From JANOZM01 sp031429355 (GTDB lineage Bacteria; Pseudomonadota; Gammaproteobacteria; Burkholderiales; Burkholderiaceae_E): a stretch of DNA of 64,000 nt. The position numbers and the translations under genes are program-made. The stretch spans positions 1 to 64,000 of the forward strand of contig JANOZM010000002.1 of assembly GCA_031429355.1 (NCBI GenBank). The letters run 5' to 3'. Shown piece by piece: positions 26,617 to 35,777 of the stretch; position 1 is the stretch's first letter; every line of letters begins with the position of its first letter. A model generated the notes under the pieces. It worked only from the letters and a program-made list of their open reading frames with translations. It was not told where the DNA came from and did no database searches.

Positions 26617-28308
26617 ATGAACGCAACGATCTTCGCCTCCCAGCCGCCACACTTGCGTATTTCAAAATTTTGGCTTGTATTTGTAACTGCGATTTGGATA
26701 TCGATAGTTGCGAACATTCCAACGCTCCAATCCTTTTGGAGAGCCCCTTCGGCAGGCTCCGGAATTGGTGCCGTTGTTTTTACACTAGGCGGTTGGTTTT
26801 TTACGCTGTTTTTTGTTTACGGTTTCCTCCTTTTTTTTGCGTGTTTTTTTTGGGGTCGAAGTATTAAAATTGCGTTGGCAATTGCGCTAATTTCCGCAGC
26901 CGCTTTAAGTTATTTCAGCACGTCGTTTGGCACTCAGTTCGATAAAACGATGTTGATCAACATGCTGCAAACCGATACTGCAGAAACGCTCGAATTAATT
27001 AGTTTTCGATTGGCGCTTTGGGTCGTACTAACCGGCGTTCTTCCCGCAGTACTCGTTTGGCGCATTAAACTTGCCCCCGAGGCTTCAACATTAAAACGTT
27101 TGGCGCGACCCGTACTCGTATTTTTCGGGGTCTTTGTGGTGTGTGCCGCGATTGTATTTTCAACGTACTCAAAATTCGCTTCGGCTGCACGCAATCGTGC
27201 TATTAGCTTCCATACGGTTGCACCAGTAAATATTGTTGCCGCAGGAGTTTCTTATCTCTATGCTTTACGTGCAAGTTCAACAGTCCGTGAACCGCGCGGA
27301 GTCGATGCTCGGCAAAGTCATGCGCTCGAAAAACCACGTTTGTTTTTCCTTGTTGTAGGCGAGACCGCGCGCGCAAAAAATCACACGCTAAATGGATACG
27401 AACGCAATACCACGCCCAATATGGTGAATCGTGGTGGGTTTTATTTTCCAAATACCGAAAGTTGTGGGACGGCCACTGCGATTTCGGTGCCCTGTATGTT
27501 CTCTGGATACCCGCGTGCCGAATTTAGTCTAGAAAAAGGCCGCAGTGCAGAAACTCTTTTTGATGTTATTGCACGTGCTGGCGTACGAGCCATTTGGCTC
27601 GACAACGATTCGGGCTGCAAGGGTATTTGTGACAAAACCGAATTCGAAGATTTTACCGGATCAGACAATCCGAAATGGTGTGCTGAAAAGGGGCAGTGTT
27701 TTGATGAAATTTTGTTGGACGGATTAAATGAAAAAATACTAAAAGAAAAGCGCGACACGATTGTAGTTTTGCATGTTAAGGGTAGCCATGGGCCAGCGTA
27801 TTACAAACGTTATCCCGCAGCATTCGAGCAATTTAAACCAACCTGCAAATCTAACGATCTTTCGCGATGCAGTGTGAGTGATTTGGTGAATACCTATGAC
27901 AATACGATTCTTTACACGGATCACATTATTGGTGAAGTGATTAAAAGAGCTGACACTCTAGCAACGCAGTATGCAACGTCGTTGCTGTATGTTTCTGATC
28001 ATGGTGAATCCCTAGGCGAGGGGGGGCTGTTTTTACATGGTTTGCCCTATGCAATCGCGCCAGATGAACAGACCAAGGTGCCCATGTATGCTTGGGTTTC
28101 TCCCGACTTTATCAAACTCGAAAAATGGGACGCCAACTGTATGGCACAGCAAACCAAAAAACTTCGTAGCCACGATAATATTTACTCGACTGTCCTAGGG
28201 TTTTTAGCAATTGATACTGTCGTTTATAAATCGGCGCTTGATTTGTTTCATCCGTGCAATACAAAGAACGCCGAAGCGCAACTTCCTAATAAATCAGAGA
28301 AGAAGTAA
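26617..28308 (+). CDS. eptA: Lipid A phosphoethanolamine transferase (EptA family)
   Basis: A 563-residue inner-membrane enzyme that moves phosphoethanolamine from phosphatidylethanolamine to lipid A, lowering surface charge. Four to five helices occupy residues 1-190. The periplasmic sulfatase-fold domain has VVGETARAKNHTLNGYERNTTPN (about 244-266), with the zinc-ligand Glu, and SCGTATAISVPCMFSGYPR, where Thr285 is the expected nucleophile. SDHGESLGEGGLFLHG near 460 supplies the Asp/His zinc ligands. Paired Cys (SCG...PCMF, NDSGCKGICDK, KPTCKSNDLSRC) fit the family's disulfides. The ATG at 26617 is used over a TTG six codons earlier. It stands alone; no two-component regulator adjoins. Confidence 0.9.
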   Translation: MNATIFASQPPHLRISKFWLVFVTAIWISIVANIPTLQSFWRAPSAGSGIGAVVFTLGGWFFTLFFVYGFLLFFACFFWGRSIKIALAIALISAAALSYFSTSFGTQFDKTMLINMLQTDTAETLELISFRLALWVVLTGVLPAVLVWRIKLAPEASTLKRLARPVLVFFGVFVVCAAIVFSTYSKFASAARNRAISFHTVAPVNIVAAGVSYLYALRASSTVREPRGVDARQSHALEKPRLFFLVVGETARAKNHTLNGYERNTTPNMVNRGGFYFPNTESCGTATAISVPCMFSGYPRAEFSLEKGRSAETLFDVIARAGVRAIWLDNDSGCKGICDKTEFEDFTGSDNPKWCAEKGQCFDEILLDGLNEKILKEKRDTIVVLHVKGSHGPAYYKRYPAAFEQFKPTCKSNDLSRCSVSDLVNTYDNTILYTDHIIGEVIKRADTLATQYATSLLYVSDHGESLGEGGLFLHGLPYAIAPDEQTKVPMYAWVSPDFIKLEKWDANCMAQQTKKLRSHDNIYSTVLGFLAIDTVVYKSALDLFHPCNTKNAEAQLPNKSEKK

Positions 28309-28347
28309 CCGCGATCTATCTTCGGTGTTTTGCTAATTCGTTTTTGT

Positions 28348-29463
28348 TTATGCCCAAGCCAGCGAATAAACGGGCGGCAACATCAATAGACTTTGACGCC
28401 ACTGGTCGCCAGCATTTTGTGTGGTCCAAAGATGTCCTGTGGTCGAAGCCATTGCTAAATGTTGGCCGCTAGTATCAACAATTAAACCGTGCCGGTAGAC
28501 TAAATCGAAACAGCCCGATTGGGGCAAACCGCTGCGTTGTTGCGCAAACGTTTGACCACCATCATCGGTCCTTAATACACACAGCGCGCCGTCACGAGGG
28601 TAACGCTGTTGATCGGCAATACCAGGAATGAACCAAGCGCGATTTGGGTTGATCGGATCGCAAGCAAGTGCAAAGCCAAAATCGTAAGCAGTATCAGTCG
28701 TTGTCGCTCGGTTGATGCGCGTCACGTTTTTACCGCGATCGTTACTTACGTATTGCCCACAGTGATGCTGTACCCACAATCGATCTGGATGTTTGGCGCA
28801 AAACGCAATGCGGTGTGGATCTTGTTGATTAAGATTTACGGCTTGATCGCGCGGCAAGTAGTCGGCTTCTTGGCCCGCGCCAATCAATGTAAAAGTGTTA
28901 GCGCGATCAAAGCTTTCCCAAATACCTCCACTGGAAATCGCGATGGTTAAATGCGCGGCGTTGTGTGGATCAATAAGTATCGTATGAATGCCCGGATGAT
29001 CATATCCGCCACCAAACCAATCGAGACGACGTTCATCGTTCCACAGCGATTCGACTAATTGCCAAGAATCACCGTAATCTATTGATCGAAATAACGAACC
29101 GGGTATGCAACCTGCCCACAGCTCGCCGTGAATGTCGGTACCGCCTTGTTGTAGCTCCCAAACTAGTTCGACCGACCATGGGGTTGGGTCATTGGCCATT
29201 GGGCCAGTGCTTGGTTTCTGGGGTAGGGCAGGCGCCGCTATTTCTTCCCACGACTTTCCTTGATCTTTCGAGCGCTTTATTTTTACGCCGAAGTGCCCGA
29301 GGTTTTGTGCGGCATACCAATATTGGTTGCGGGTATCGACCAGAATTTGGCTAACTGAATCTCCCGGAAAATGATGCGCAACTACTTGGTCGTTTGCAAC
29401 ATGCAGCAAGCCTTTGCGAGTTGCCAGCAAAAGCGAATGTGCGAGACTAGTTGGTAAAGCCAC
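28348..29463 (-). CDS. BNR/sialidase-fold beta-propeller protein
   Basis: A 371-residue protein with repeated Asp-box elements: SKDQGKSWEE (about 67-76), DYGDSWQLVE, SFDRANTFTL, DRGKNVTR, DDGGQTFAQ and NAGDQWRQS. These are the S-x-D-x-G-x-x-W turns of six-bladed sialidase/VPS10 propellers. No signal peptide, so it looks cytoplasmic. Such proteins are often labelled exo-alpha-sialidase, but the catalytic Arg triad is not evident and the function is unproven. The GTG start is well placed: GGGGGA, provided by the last codons of the upstream gene, lies six bases before it. It follows the MoaD/ThiS-like gene by three bases, implying a shared job. Confidence 0.78.
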   Translation of the reverse strand: MALPTSLAHSLLLATRKGLLHVANDQVVAHHFPGDSVSQILVDTRNQYWYAAQNLGHFGVKIKRSKDQGKSWEEIAAPALPQKPSTGPMANDPTPWSVELVWELQQGGTDIHGELWAGCIPGSLFRSIDYGDSWQLVESLWNDERRLDWFGGGYDHPGIHTILIDPHNAAHLTIAISSGGIWESFDRANTFTLIGAGQEADYLPRDQAVNLNQQDPHRIAFCAKHPDRLWVQHHCGQYVSNDRGKNVTRINRATTTDTAYDFGFALACDPINPNRAWFIPGIADQQRYPRDGALCVLRTDDGGQTFAQQRSGLPQSGCFDLVYRHGLIVDTSGQHLAMASTTGHLWTTQNAGDQWRQSLLMLPPVYSLAWA

Positions 29464-29466
29464 GAT

Positions 29467-29781
29467 CTATCCCCCAGACAGTGCTTGAATGACATGAATT
29501 TTAGTCCCATTTGGCACTGAAACCGAAAGGTCATGTCGAGCGCGATGCAATTGACCATTAATAAACACAGCCACATGCTTACGAATAAAACCTTGGTCGT
29601 CGAGTACATAATTACGCATTAAGGGCGCCGCGGCGAATGCAATGTTTAGCGCGGATTGAAGCGTTCCTGCAACTACGAGTTGATCTGAACAGGGTACGTG
29701 ACGTTGCAACTGGGGCGCAAAGCTAACCATTACCGAAGCAGCTTCAGTTGCATCGTATTCACTTTGAGTGCTTGTGTTCAT
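29467..29781 (-). CDS. MoaD/ThiS-like ubiquitin-fold protein
   Basis: A 104-residue protein ending in GG (KIHVIQALSGG), the C-terminal diglycine that MoaD, ThiS and ubiquitin-like carriers use for adenylation and thiocarboxylation. The beta-grasp fold is supported by VMVSFAPQLQRHV (about 17-29), LQSALNIAFAAAPLMRNYVLDDQG and RKHVAVFINGQLHRARHDLSVSVPNGTKIHVI. It lies immediately upstream of the propeller gene on the same strand and no E1-like, JAMM or ThiF gene is nearby. It is probably a sulfur carrier for an undefined reaction that involves the propeller protein. Confidence 0.82.
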   Translation of the reverse strand: MNTSTQSEYDATEAASVMVSFAPQLQRHVPCSDQLVVAGTLQSALNIAFAAAPLMRNYVLDDQGFIRKHVAVFINGQLHRARHDLSVSVPNGTKIHVIQALSGG

Positions 29782-30118
29782 TGACTATTGTTTTTCAAAA
29801 AAATTATTAGTCCGAAAGCTCCGGCGTTTAATCGAAATTTAGTCAACAAAAAAAGTTGGAAAATTAGTCATACATTCGCCCAAATATTCTTGCTGACAAA
29901 GCAACTTCTAACGTTGCTGAAACATTAATTTGTGCTCCTTAGCTTTTGCAAGTAGATCACTATTAACCGTCAGGTTGGTTGCCTTTTTAGCAGCTTGAGT
30001 TTCATAAAGGCTACCGATGCAATTTTCCTAGGAGAAATGGTTTTATGTGCGAAGTTTATGCGCATTGACTATACAATAATGTTTGCTCTAGAAGATAGAC
30101 TTTTGTCTCGGCCCAATT
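29782..30118. other. Intergenic, no gene seen
   Basis: AT-rich spacer upstream of the MoaD/ThiS-like gene. It should hold that operon's promoter on the - strand. No codon-like frame and no strong hairpin was seen. Confidence 0.35.
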
Positions 30119-30262
30119 TTAGGTCAAACCTATAAGAGGATTTTTAAACACTAGCATGGCTGATTCGCTCCAATCAAGCTGAGTTCGCGTATAAACATCC
30201 CACAATGGCACGGTTTTGTCGTAACAGGCGCTGGCCAAGATCGGTAATTGAGCCGATAACAG
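30119..30262 (-). pseudogene. Relic of a WD40-repeat gene
   Basis: This frame, without a start codon, reads LPILASACYDKTVPLWDVYTRTQL. That is one WD40 blade (LASASxDKTVRLWDxxTG in the family) followed by 20 unrelated residues and TAA. It begins in the downstream flank of the 5'-nucleotidase terminator and has no partner blades. It is best read as debris of a deleted beta-propeller gene. Confidence 0.5.
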
Positions 30263-30270
30263 TAAAGAAA

Positions 30271-30292
30271 AAAGCAGCCCGAAAGCTGCTTT
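30271..30292 (-). terminator. Terminator of the 5'-nucleotidase gene
   Basis: AAAGCAGC (30271-30278) pairs with GCTGCTTT (30285-30292) around a 6-base loop. Read on the - strand the stem is followed by TTTCTTTACTG, a fair U-tract. It lies 35 bases past the nucleotidase stop. Confidence 0.75.
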
Positions 30293-30326
30293 TAATGTAT
30301 TGTGGATTAGTCCTTATTTCGCCCCT

Positions 30327-32108
30327 TTATTCCGTGCGCGTAATACGTGCAGCTGTCACGGGTGCATAAGGTCTATTTCCAGCCAAATACGAAATCAACG
30401 CGTCAATATCTTGAGCACCACCTAAACGGTTTGTGCCTTCAGTGAGCGTTGAGAACCCATCACCGCCGTCGGCCAAAAAGCTATTGACTGTAACTCGGTA
30501 GGTTGCTGATAAATCAAGAGCGACACCGTTCAAGCGCATATTGCTAACTTTCGCGCCGCCGGCTGCTAAATTGCTCCAGCTATACGTAAAGCCAATTGAT
30601 GGCATTAATATGCGCGGTCGAGTTGCGTTTGCGCCAGTCCATTGTTGTTCTAACAGCGCTTTAATTTGCTGCCCAGTTAGTGACATCACGACTAAACTAT
30701 TACCGAAGGGCTGCACTGTAAACGCTTGACCAAAGTTAACAATACATGGGCCCGCTACACAAGTGAAATCAGCGCGAACGCCACCGGGGTTCATAAAAGC
30801 AATAGTGGCGCTACCTAAGTTTGCTGCACGCGTTGCAAACAACTGTGCGTCTGCAATCAAACGACCGGCTGCGTGATCACCACCAGCTGTTGCAGTACGA
30901 TCGATGGTTCCGCTAATTTGTCCAACATCGCGGTTGGCCTTCGGTGCGGCTAACAAAGCATACTCACTGACCAGTGATTTTACTTGAGCATTCGACGGAC
31001 TTGCGGGGTACGCTGCAATGATTGCGGCGTCGGTGTTGGCGTCGTTAACAACAGGAACATTGATTGCGCTCAGTTTAGTCGAATCGATATTGCCGTCGGT
31101 GCCAATTTCAAAATCGAGTTGCGAGATACCGCGTCCGAATGAAAATGCTTGCATCACTCGGATGCCGTTACGGACACAGTTGTAACCTTGATGGGTGTGT
31201 CCCGACAAAATGATGTCCACTTCTTTGTCTAACTTGTCGGCAATTGTAAAAATTTCACCACGCGCGTTGGCGCAGGCGGTATCGTTCCACGTGCTATCGG
31301 TTTGGCCGCCTTCGTGTACAACCGCCACAATCGCTTTAATTCCCATTGCCTTTAATTCGGTGACATAACGATTGAGTGTCGTTGCTTCGTCTTTAAACGT
31401 GATGCCTTGAATCCCCGACGGAACAACAATAGTTGGCGTGGTGCGGGTAACAACACCGACAAATGCCAACCTATGACCGCCGACATTTTTAATGACGTAG
31501 GGTTGAAATATCGGGTTACCGTTTGCATCCTCTACGTTGGCTGCAAGGCTTGTAAACGCGGCTCCCGTGTAGGTTTTACTGGCGTTTACGCAGGAGCTTA
31601 AATTGGGGTCGCTTAGGTCAGAATTGCAACCACCGCTGACCATTCGCCGTAGTTCGGTCATGCCCTTGTCGAACTCATGATTGCCAACAACATTGATGTC
31701 AACTTTCATTAAGTTCATCGCGGTGAAGGTAGGCTCGTCGCGAAAGAACGCCGACACCAATGGCGATGCGCCAATTGCGTCACCAGACGACACAGTGAAA
31801 GTGTTTGCTTGACCCGCGCGCAATTGGTCTAAACGGCCCGCTAGAAATTCCGCGCCGCCCGCCCGCACATTGACTGTGGTTGTGCTGCCCGTTGCGCTAG
31901 GCAAGATCAAAGCATTATTGGCCTTTTCTAAATGGCCATGAAAGTCGTTAAATGCAAGTAAACGTACCTGTTCGGCTTTTGGTGGGGGCGTTGCAACGGT
32001 TGGCGGGTCATCGCCGCTTGCGCAGGCATTTACCAGTAAAGCGCTAACGGCTAGTAGTGCCGAGGTTGTGCAAACTGCACCGAACCGCTTGATTTGATTG
32101 GTTGTCAT
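30327..32108 (-). CDS. 5'-nucleotidase/metallophosphatase lipoprotein (UshA-like)
   Basis: A 593-residue two-domain periplasmic enzyme removing phosphate from nucleotides or related esters. The lipoprotein signal ends at ALLVNAC (about residue 29). The N-terminal metallophosphatase domain has LLAFNDFHGHLE (about 49-60), GDAIGASPL, VGNHEFDKGM (about 140-149) and LSGHTHQGY (about 302-310), the dimetal ligands. The C-terminal nucleotide-binding domain includes AFMNPGGVRADF, QAFTVQPFGNSLVVMSLTGQQI and NSFLADGGDGFSTL. The start has GGAGC just upstream. Same architecture as UshA/YfkN-type enzymes, but lipid-anchored. Confidence 0.88.
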   Translation of the reverse strand: MTTNQIKRFGAVCTTSALLAVSALLVNACASGDDPPTVATPPPKAEQVRLLAFNDFHGHLEKANNALILPSATGSTTTVNVRAGGAEFLAGRLDQLRAGQANTFTVSSGDAIGASPLVSAFFRDEPTFTAMNLMKVDINVVGNHEFDKGMTELRRMVSGGCNSDLSDPNLSSCVNASKTYTGAAFTSLAANVEDANGNPIFQPYVIKNVGGHRLAFVGVVTRTTPTIVVPSGIQGITFKDEATTLNRYVTELKAMGIKAIVAVVHEGGQTDSTWNDTACANARGEIFTIADKLDKEVDIILSGHTHQGYNCVRNGIRVMQAFSFGRGISQLDFEIGTDGNIDSTKLSAINVPVVNDANTDAAIIAAYPASPSNAQVKSLVSEYALLAAPKANRDVGQISGTIDRTATAGGDHAAGRLIADAQLFATRAANLGSATIAFMNPGGVRADFTCVAGPCIVNFGQAFTVQPFGNSLVVMSLTGQQIKALLEQQWTGANATRPRILMPSIGFTYSWSNLAAGGAKVSNMRLNGVALDLSATYRVTVNSFLADGGDGFSTLTEGTNRLGGAQDIDALISYLAGNRPYAPVTAARITRTE

Positions 32109-32154
32109 AAAAGCTCCATGTACGTAGAAAACAATACGAGTCTAGAAAAGCTAA

Positions 32155-32634
32155 ATGACAATTCCATTCCAAATTTTTGAAGCTTCTATGACAACACTAT
32201 TCGGGACAGTGCGCTTAAGCATGGCCAACATCTTGGCGCGTTTAGCCGTTTTTGTTGGGTTAATAGTGTTAAGCAATTACGTCTTTGCTCAAACGACATT
32301 ACAACAAGCGCAATTACAGCGCGGCTTTGCGACAGCACAAACTTGTGAACCGGAAATCGATGACGACCTAGATCAGTATCAAGAGTGCGTTGGTCATGCG
32401 ATTAATGCTCTGGGACACTCGGGAGTTTATCGTCTAGGGGCACATTTTCAAGCTTGGTTAATTGCGGATCTGGCGGCGCGCCAAAACAGTGCCACCGCGA
32501 GCGAAATGCGCCACCGCCAGCGGCAACATATTGAACGGCTTTTAATCACAAAAAAGATGACACTTACCCAACTAGCCGTTGCGAAAAAAATTGCTTGGCT
32601 TGAATTTAGCCGTCGGTGGGATCAACGATTTTAA
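32155..32634 (+). CDS. Hypothetical exported protein
   Basis: Up to 159 residues, divergent from the nucleotidase. A hydrophobic export signal (LARLAVFVGLIVLSNYVFAQ, about residues 28-46) is followed by a soluble, mostly helical region with a Cys pair (TCEPEIDDDLDQYQECVGHA) and His-Arg-rich helix RHRQRQHIERLL. I do not recognise the family. Starts at 32155, 32188 and 32221 are all possible; the last, MANILARLAV, would give the most normal signal peptide. No ribosome site decides it. Confidence 0.5.
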   Translation: MTIPFQIFEASMTTLFGTVRLSMANILARLAVFVGLIVLSNYVFAQTTLQQAQLQRGFATAQTCEPEIDDDLDQYQECVGHAINALGHSGVYRLGAHFQAWLIADLAARQNSATASEMRHRQRQHIERLLITKKMTLTQLAVAKKIAWLEFSRRWDQRF

Positions 32635-32958
32635 ATTCTAAAAATAGCATCGCCACCAAAACTACCTTTGCCAAAAAGCCACTGGCGAAAGCGCTTCAAC
32701 GAAACGTCTGCGACGTAAGGTTATGAACAGATTTAAGCTGCGTTTAACGTATTCCCAAGAGGCGCGTAGATAAGGTCTATCGCTTTAAAACGACCGACTG
32801 TACTTGTTGTACACCGCCAATAGCCGTGCGACTAATTAAATAGCACTTGAATGTACACTTTTAGTTAATGCTTCTATGTCTGAAATTGATGGTTATCTAG
32901 TAGCTTGATAACCGCGATAGAATACGCCTCAAATCGTAAATTAATATAAGGAGAGCAA
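32635..32958. other. Intergenic, no gene seen
   Basis: Between the hypothetical exported gene and the YebC-like gene. TGTACAC occurs twice (32808-32814 and 32852-32858), 44 bases apart, possibly a regulator site. A strong ribosome site AAGGAG lies just before the next start. No codon-like frame was seen. Confidence 0.35.
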
Positions 32959-33669
32959 GTGGGCGCGCAGTGGAAAGCCAAAGGCAAAGAACTCGCTGCC
33001 AATGCCAAAGGCAAGTTATTTGGGCGCTTAGCCAAAGATATTATGGTGGCGGCAAAGGCTGGAGCTGACCCGTCCTTAAATTCGAAATTGCGTCTTTTGA
33101 TGGAGCAAGCCCGCAAGTCGTCCATGCCAAAAGACACGCTCGATCGGGCGGTCAAAAAGGGTGCGGGGCTTACCGGTGAATCGCTTAATTTTGAGCACGT
33201 AATTTACGAAGGTTTTGCGCCCCATCAGGTTGCCGTAATGGTTGAGTGTTTAACCGATAACGTAAACCGTACAGCGCCCGAAATGCGAATGCTTTTTCGC
33301 AAAGGCCAAATGGGCACCGCGGGTTCAGTTGCTTGGGACTTTAATCATGTTGGCATGATTGAAGCGCAACCCACAACGGTTGGCTTTGATGCGGAAACAG
33401 CTGCGATTGAAGCGGGCGCGCAAGACTTCGAACCCGGCGAAGAAGAAGGCACAACCTTATTTTTAACAGACCCGTCCGATCTAGATTTAGTCAGCCGCGC
33501 GCTTCCTGCACAAGGGTTTACAGTGTTGTCAGCGAAGCTGGGTTACAAAGCTAAAAACCCAGTTAAGTCATCCAGTTTGTCGGCTGAGCAGCTTGAAGAA
33601 GTTGAAACATTTCTCCACGGTGTTGATGGTAATGACGATGTACAAAACGTCTTTGTAGCTTTGGATTGA
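32959..33669 (+). CDS. YebC/PmpR-family DNA-binding regulator, second-paralogue type
   Basis: A 236-residue cytoplasmic protein of the YebC/TACO1 family. It starts MGAQWKAKGKELAANAKGK rather than the usual MAGHSKWANIKHRK, typical of the divergent second copy (YeeN-like). Conserved parts are KLRLLMEQARKSSMPKDTLDRAVKKGAGL (split across about 40-70), HVIYEGFAPHQVAVMVECLTDNVNRT and KGQMGTAGSVAWDF. Family members bind DNA near promoters, or help ribosomes past polyproline stretches. The GTG start is preceded at six bases by AAGGAG and is well supported. Confidence 0.88.
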   Translation: MGAQWKAKGKELAANAKGKLFGRLAKDIMVAAKAGADPSLNSKLRLLMEQARKSSMPKDTLDRAVKKGAGLTGESLNFEHVIYEGFAPHQVAVMVECLTDNVNRTAPEMRMLFRKGQMGTAGSVAWDFNHVGMIEAQPTTVGFDAETAAIEAGAQDFEPGEEEGTTLFLTDPSDLDLVSRALPAQGFTVLSAKLGYKAKNPVKSSSLSAEQLEEVETFLHGVDGNDDVQNVFVALD

Positions 33670-33778
33670 TTAATGCGCTTGCCTAGAATTTGTCAATCAA
33701 CTTTCCGCCTTATCTATACCGGTACGGATCAGCAAAGTTCCTAACCGGTAAAGAAAGTAAAGCTAGAAGTGTAAGAAC

Positions 33779-35623
33779 TTATTTTTCGACTGAAAAAACC
33801 ATATGGCCGGCCATCACTGAAACCGATATCGAGACGCCCAGCCCTTTTGCAGAACTTGCAATTAAGTTGTCAACAGTTAATGTTGAATTTGAGGCACACG
33901 AGGTATAGGTGCTTGCATAGCGCGTCAACAAATTACCGAATGGCTTATCAATACCAAAGCGCTCTAAACGACAGTCGTTCGTTCGAAATTGCACGTAAGT
34001 GTTGCCAGAGACAAAGTTGTCGGTGGTTTGGGTGCTATTGAGTACGAAACCTGTTCCAACACTTCCAGCAGCGGTCAAATTAAGATCATACGAATTTTGT
34101 ATTGTGTTGAGGCCTGGCAAGTCAATTGATGGGCCTTTCACGAAAAACAGTAACACGCCTGGGTCGCCACCCACTGCATTGATGCTTATCATACCCATTG
34201 ACCCGCTGGTGGTCTTAAACGGAAAGTAACGTCCTGTGCTTTCGTTAAAGTAACCCACAGTATTTTTTGTAAATGCAGAAATTTTTGTTAAATCGATTGG
34301 GGTGCAACCGCGCGATGCACATAGCTGACCGGACGTCACTGCACCGGTCGTATTAAATTCCATTTGCCCCCACATCGATGCATAAGTCTGTGTACCTGGT
34401 GGACGTGAACGGCCAACATAGCTCCAGCTACCTGCCAAGTCTGCAAGTGTTAGGTCTTGCTTAGGAATTACAGCGGCAATTGTTCCTGCTCCGGTACGCA
34501 TTACGCCAGCCCCTTGTGGGCCCATTGCAATTGTCGATCCTGTTAACGGGCTACTTAACAAGCAGCCATTGGCGGTAAATTGCTCGGTACCTAAAGGGGA
34601 CGTTACTTTTAGAGCGGCAGCGTCAACCGTCAGTTCGTAATATTGCGAAGGTGCTGCGGGTTCGATAACGCGATAGACCCCTGACTTCAAGCTTGGGCAA
34701 GCGGCTACTGGAGGCAGCGTAACTACCGGCGGCGGGGTGACGGCAGATAATAATTTACGAATCGCCGCTAGTGCTTCGGCATCAGTTTTTGGAGTCAACG
34801 TTGCAATTAAATCGGGCAGTTTTACGTTAGCTGTTGCTAGTGCATCACGCAATGCATCTAGAATTTTATCGTGAGCGTTTCCATTAGTGCTTGCATTGGC
34901 GGCAACCAAAAGTGCCTTGTGTGGATCTACATTTTGTAAATTTACCAAAGGCGCAAGAATGGTGCGAATCTTTGCGGTAGCAATTGCTAAATTAATATTG
35001 TCAATTTTTGCTTTGTTTGCATCAAAATTTGCAAATAAATTTGCGCCCGTATTGCCATGCAAACGGCTTACTACTAATTCAGTTAAAGGCGTAACGTTTG
35101 CCGTTATGAAATTTAAAGCAGAGGCTTCTGCCGCTGCATGTAGCTCGGTAGCACCGTCAGCCGATTTGGCTTGTACAACGCATGGTAAAAGGCCTGCATC
35201 AATTTTGATACTGTAAGCGCCATCTACATTGGTGACCGAGGTGCCAGTACCTACAGCACATTTTGCTGTTACGGTTGCAGAAGCCATTGCCGCACCTGTT
35301 GCAGCAACACCGGTAATTGTTAGAGGTGCAGCGGCAGACGGTTCTGTTGGATTCGCAACAACTGGTGCAGTTACGGAAGGTGGGGTAACCAAAGGCGTAG
35401 AGGTTAGCGTTGCAGCCCCAGAGCCACTAGCACCCGCTGTAGTTGCTGCCGTTGGTGTACTAACGTCAGGTATTAAAGCCGTTGGCGGTGGAGTCGGTGC
35501 TGCTGCAGGCGTTGCTGAACCTGCGCCATCGCCGCCGCAAGCCGTTAAAATGCTTGCACAAACAATGGCAGCAACGCCAATTTTGGTACCAGACTTTATT
35601 GCAAATTTTGCGCCGCTTTTCAT
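33779..35623 (-). CDS. Large Ala/Pro-rich lipoprotein of unknown function
   Basis: A 614-residue lipoprotein (VCASILTAC, lipobox at about residue 29). Residues 35-100 are a Pro/Ala/Thr-rich spacer. Residues 100-150 look like a carboxypeptidase-regulatory/bacterial-Ig-like strand domain (ITGVAATGAAMASATVTAKC, VTNVDGAYSIKIDAG). A helical segment follows (about 165-300) with LTELVVSRLHGNTG. The C-terminal 300 residues are beta-rich, with SYVGRSRPPGTQTYASMWG and a few Cys. I recognise no enzyme motif. It is a single gene with a good ribosome site (AAGGT) and could be a surface-exposed adhesin-like or binding lipoprotein. Confidence 0.72.
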   Translation of the reverse strand: MKSGAKFAIKSGTKIGVAAIVCASILTACGGDGAGSATPAAAPTPPPTALIPDVSTPTAATTAGASGSGAATLTSTPLVTPPSVTAPVVANPTEPSAAAPLTITGVAATGAAMASATVTAKCAVGTGTSVTNVDGAYSIKIDAGLLPCVVQAKSADGATELHAAAEASALNFITANVTPLTELVVSRLHGNTGANLFANFDANKAKIDNINLAIATAKIRTILAPLVNLQNVDPHKALLVAANASTNGNAHDKILDALRDALATANVKLPDLIATLTPKTDAEALAAIRKLLSAVTPPPVVTLPPVAACPSLKSGVYRVIEPAAPSQYYELTVDAAALKVTSPLGTEQFTANGCLLSSPLTGSTIAMGPQGAGVMRTGAGTIAAVIPKQDLTLADLAGSWSYVGRSRPPGTQTYASMWGQMEFNTTGAVTSGQLCASRGCTPIDLTKISAFTKNTVGYFNESTGRYFPFKTTSGSMGMISINAVGGDPGVLLFFVKGPSIDLPGLNTIQNSYDLNLTAAGSVGTGFVLNSTQTTDNFVSGNTYVQFRTNDCRLERFGIDKPFGNLLTRYASTYTSCASNSTLTVDNLIASSAKGLGVSISVSVMAGHMVFSVEK

Positions 35624-35694
35624 TGCCGACCTTCTATTACTGTAGATATAGGTTCGACGCTATCAAACTTACGGAATTTAAATCGTTTGTAGTG

Positions 35695-35724
35695 CCTTGA
35701 ACGGTCGTTTCCGACCGTTCAAGG
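35695..35724. terminator. Perfect 13-bp hairpin with GAAA tetraloop
   Basis: CCTTGAACGGTCG (35695-35707) and its exact complement (35712-35724) flank a 4-base loop that is GAAA when read on the - strand. It lies 53 bases past the malate synthase stop, upstream of the lipoprotein gene. Neither side has a U-tract, so it is more likely a 3'-end stabiliser or a factor-dependent terminator than a simple intrinsic terminator. Confidence 0.55.
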
Positions 35725-35777
35725 GAATGCTTGAATGATGCTTTTTTGTTAATTCAAAGTTACGCAAGCTTTCTAAA

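Noticed and set aside
35229..35645. Long Ala/Val-rich frame opposite the lipoprotein gene
   Set aside because: It is the antisense of the lipoprotein's Ala/Thr/Pro-rich spacer and has no family pattern or ribosome site.
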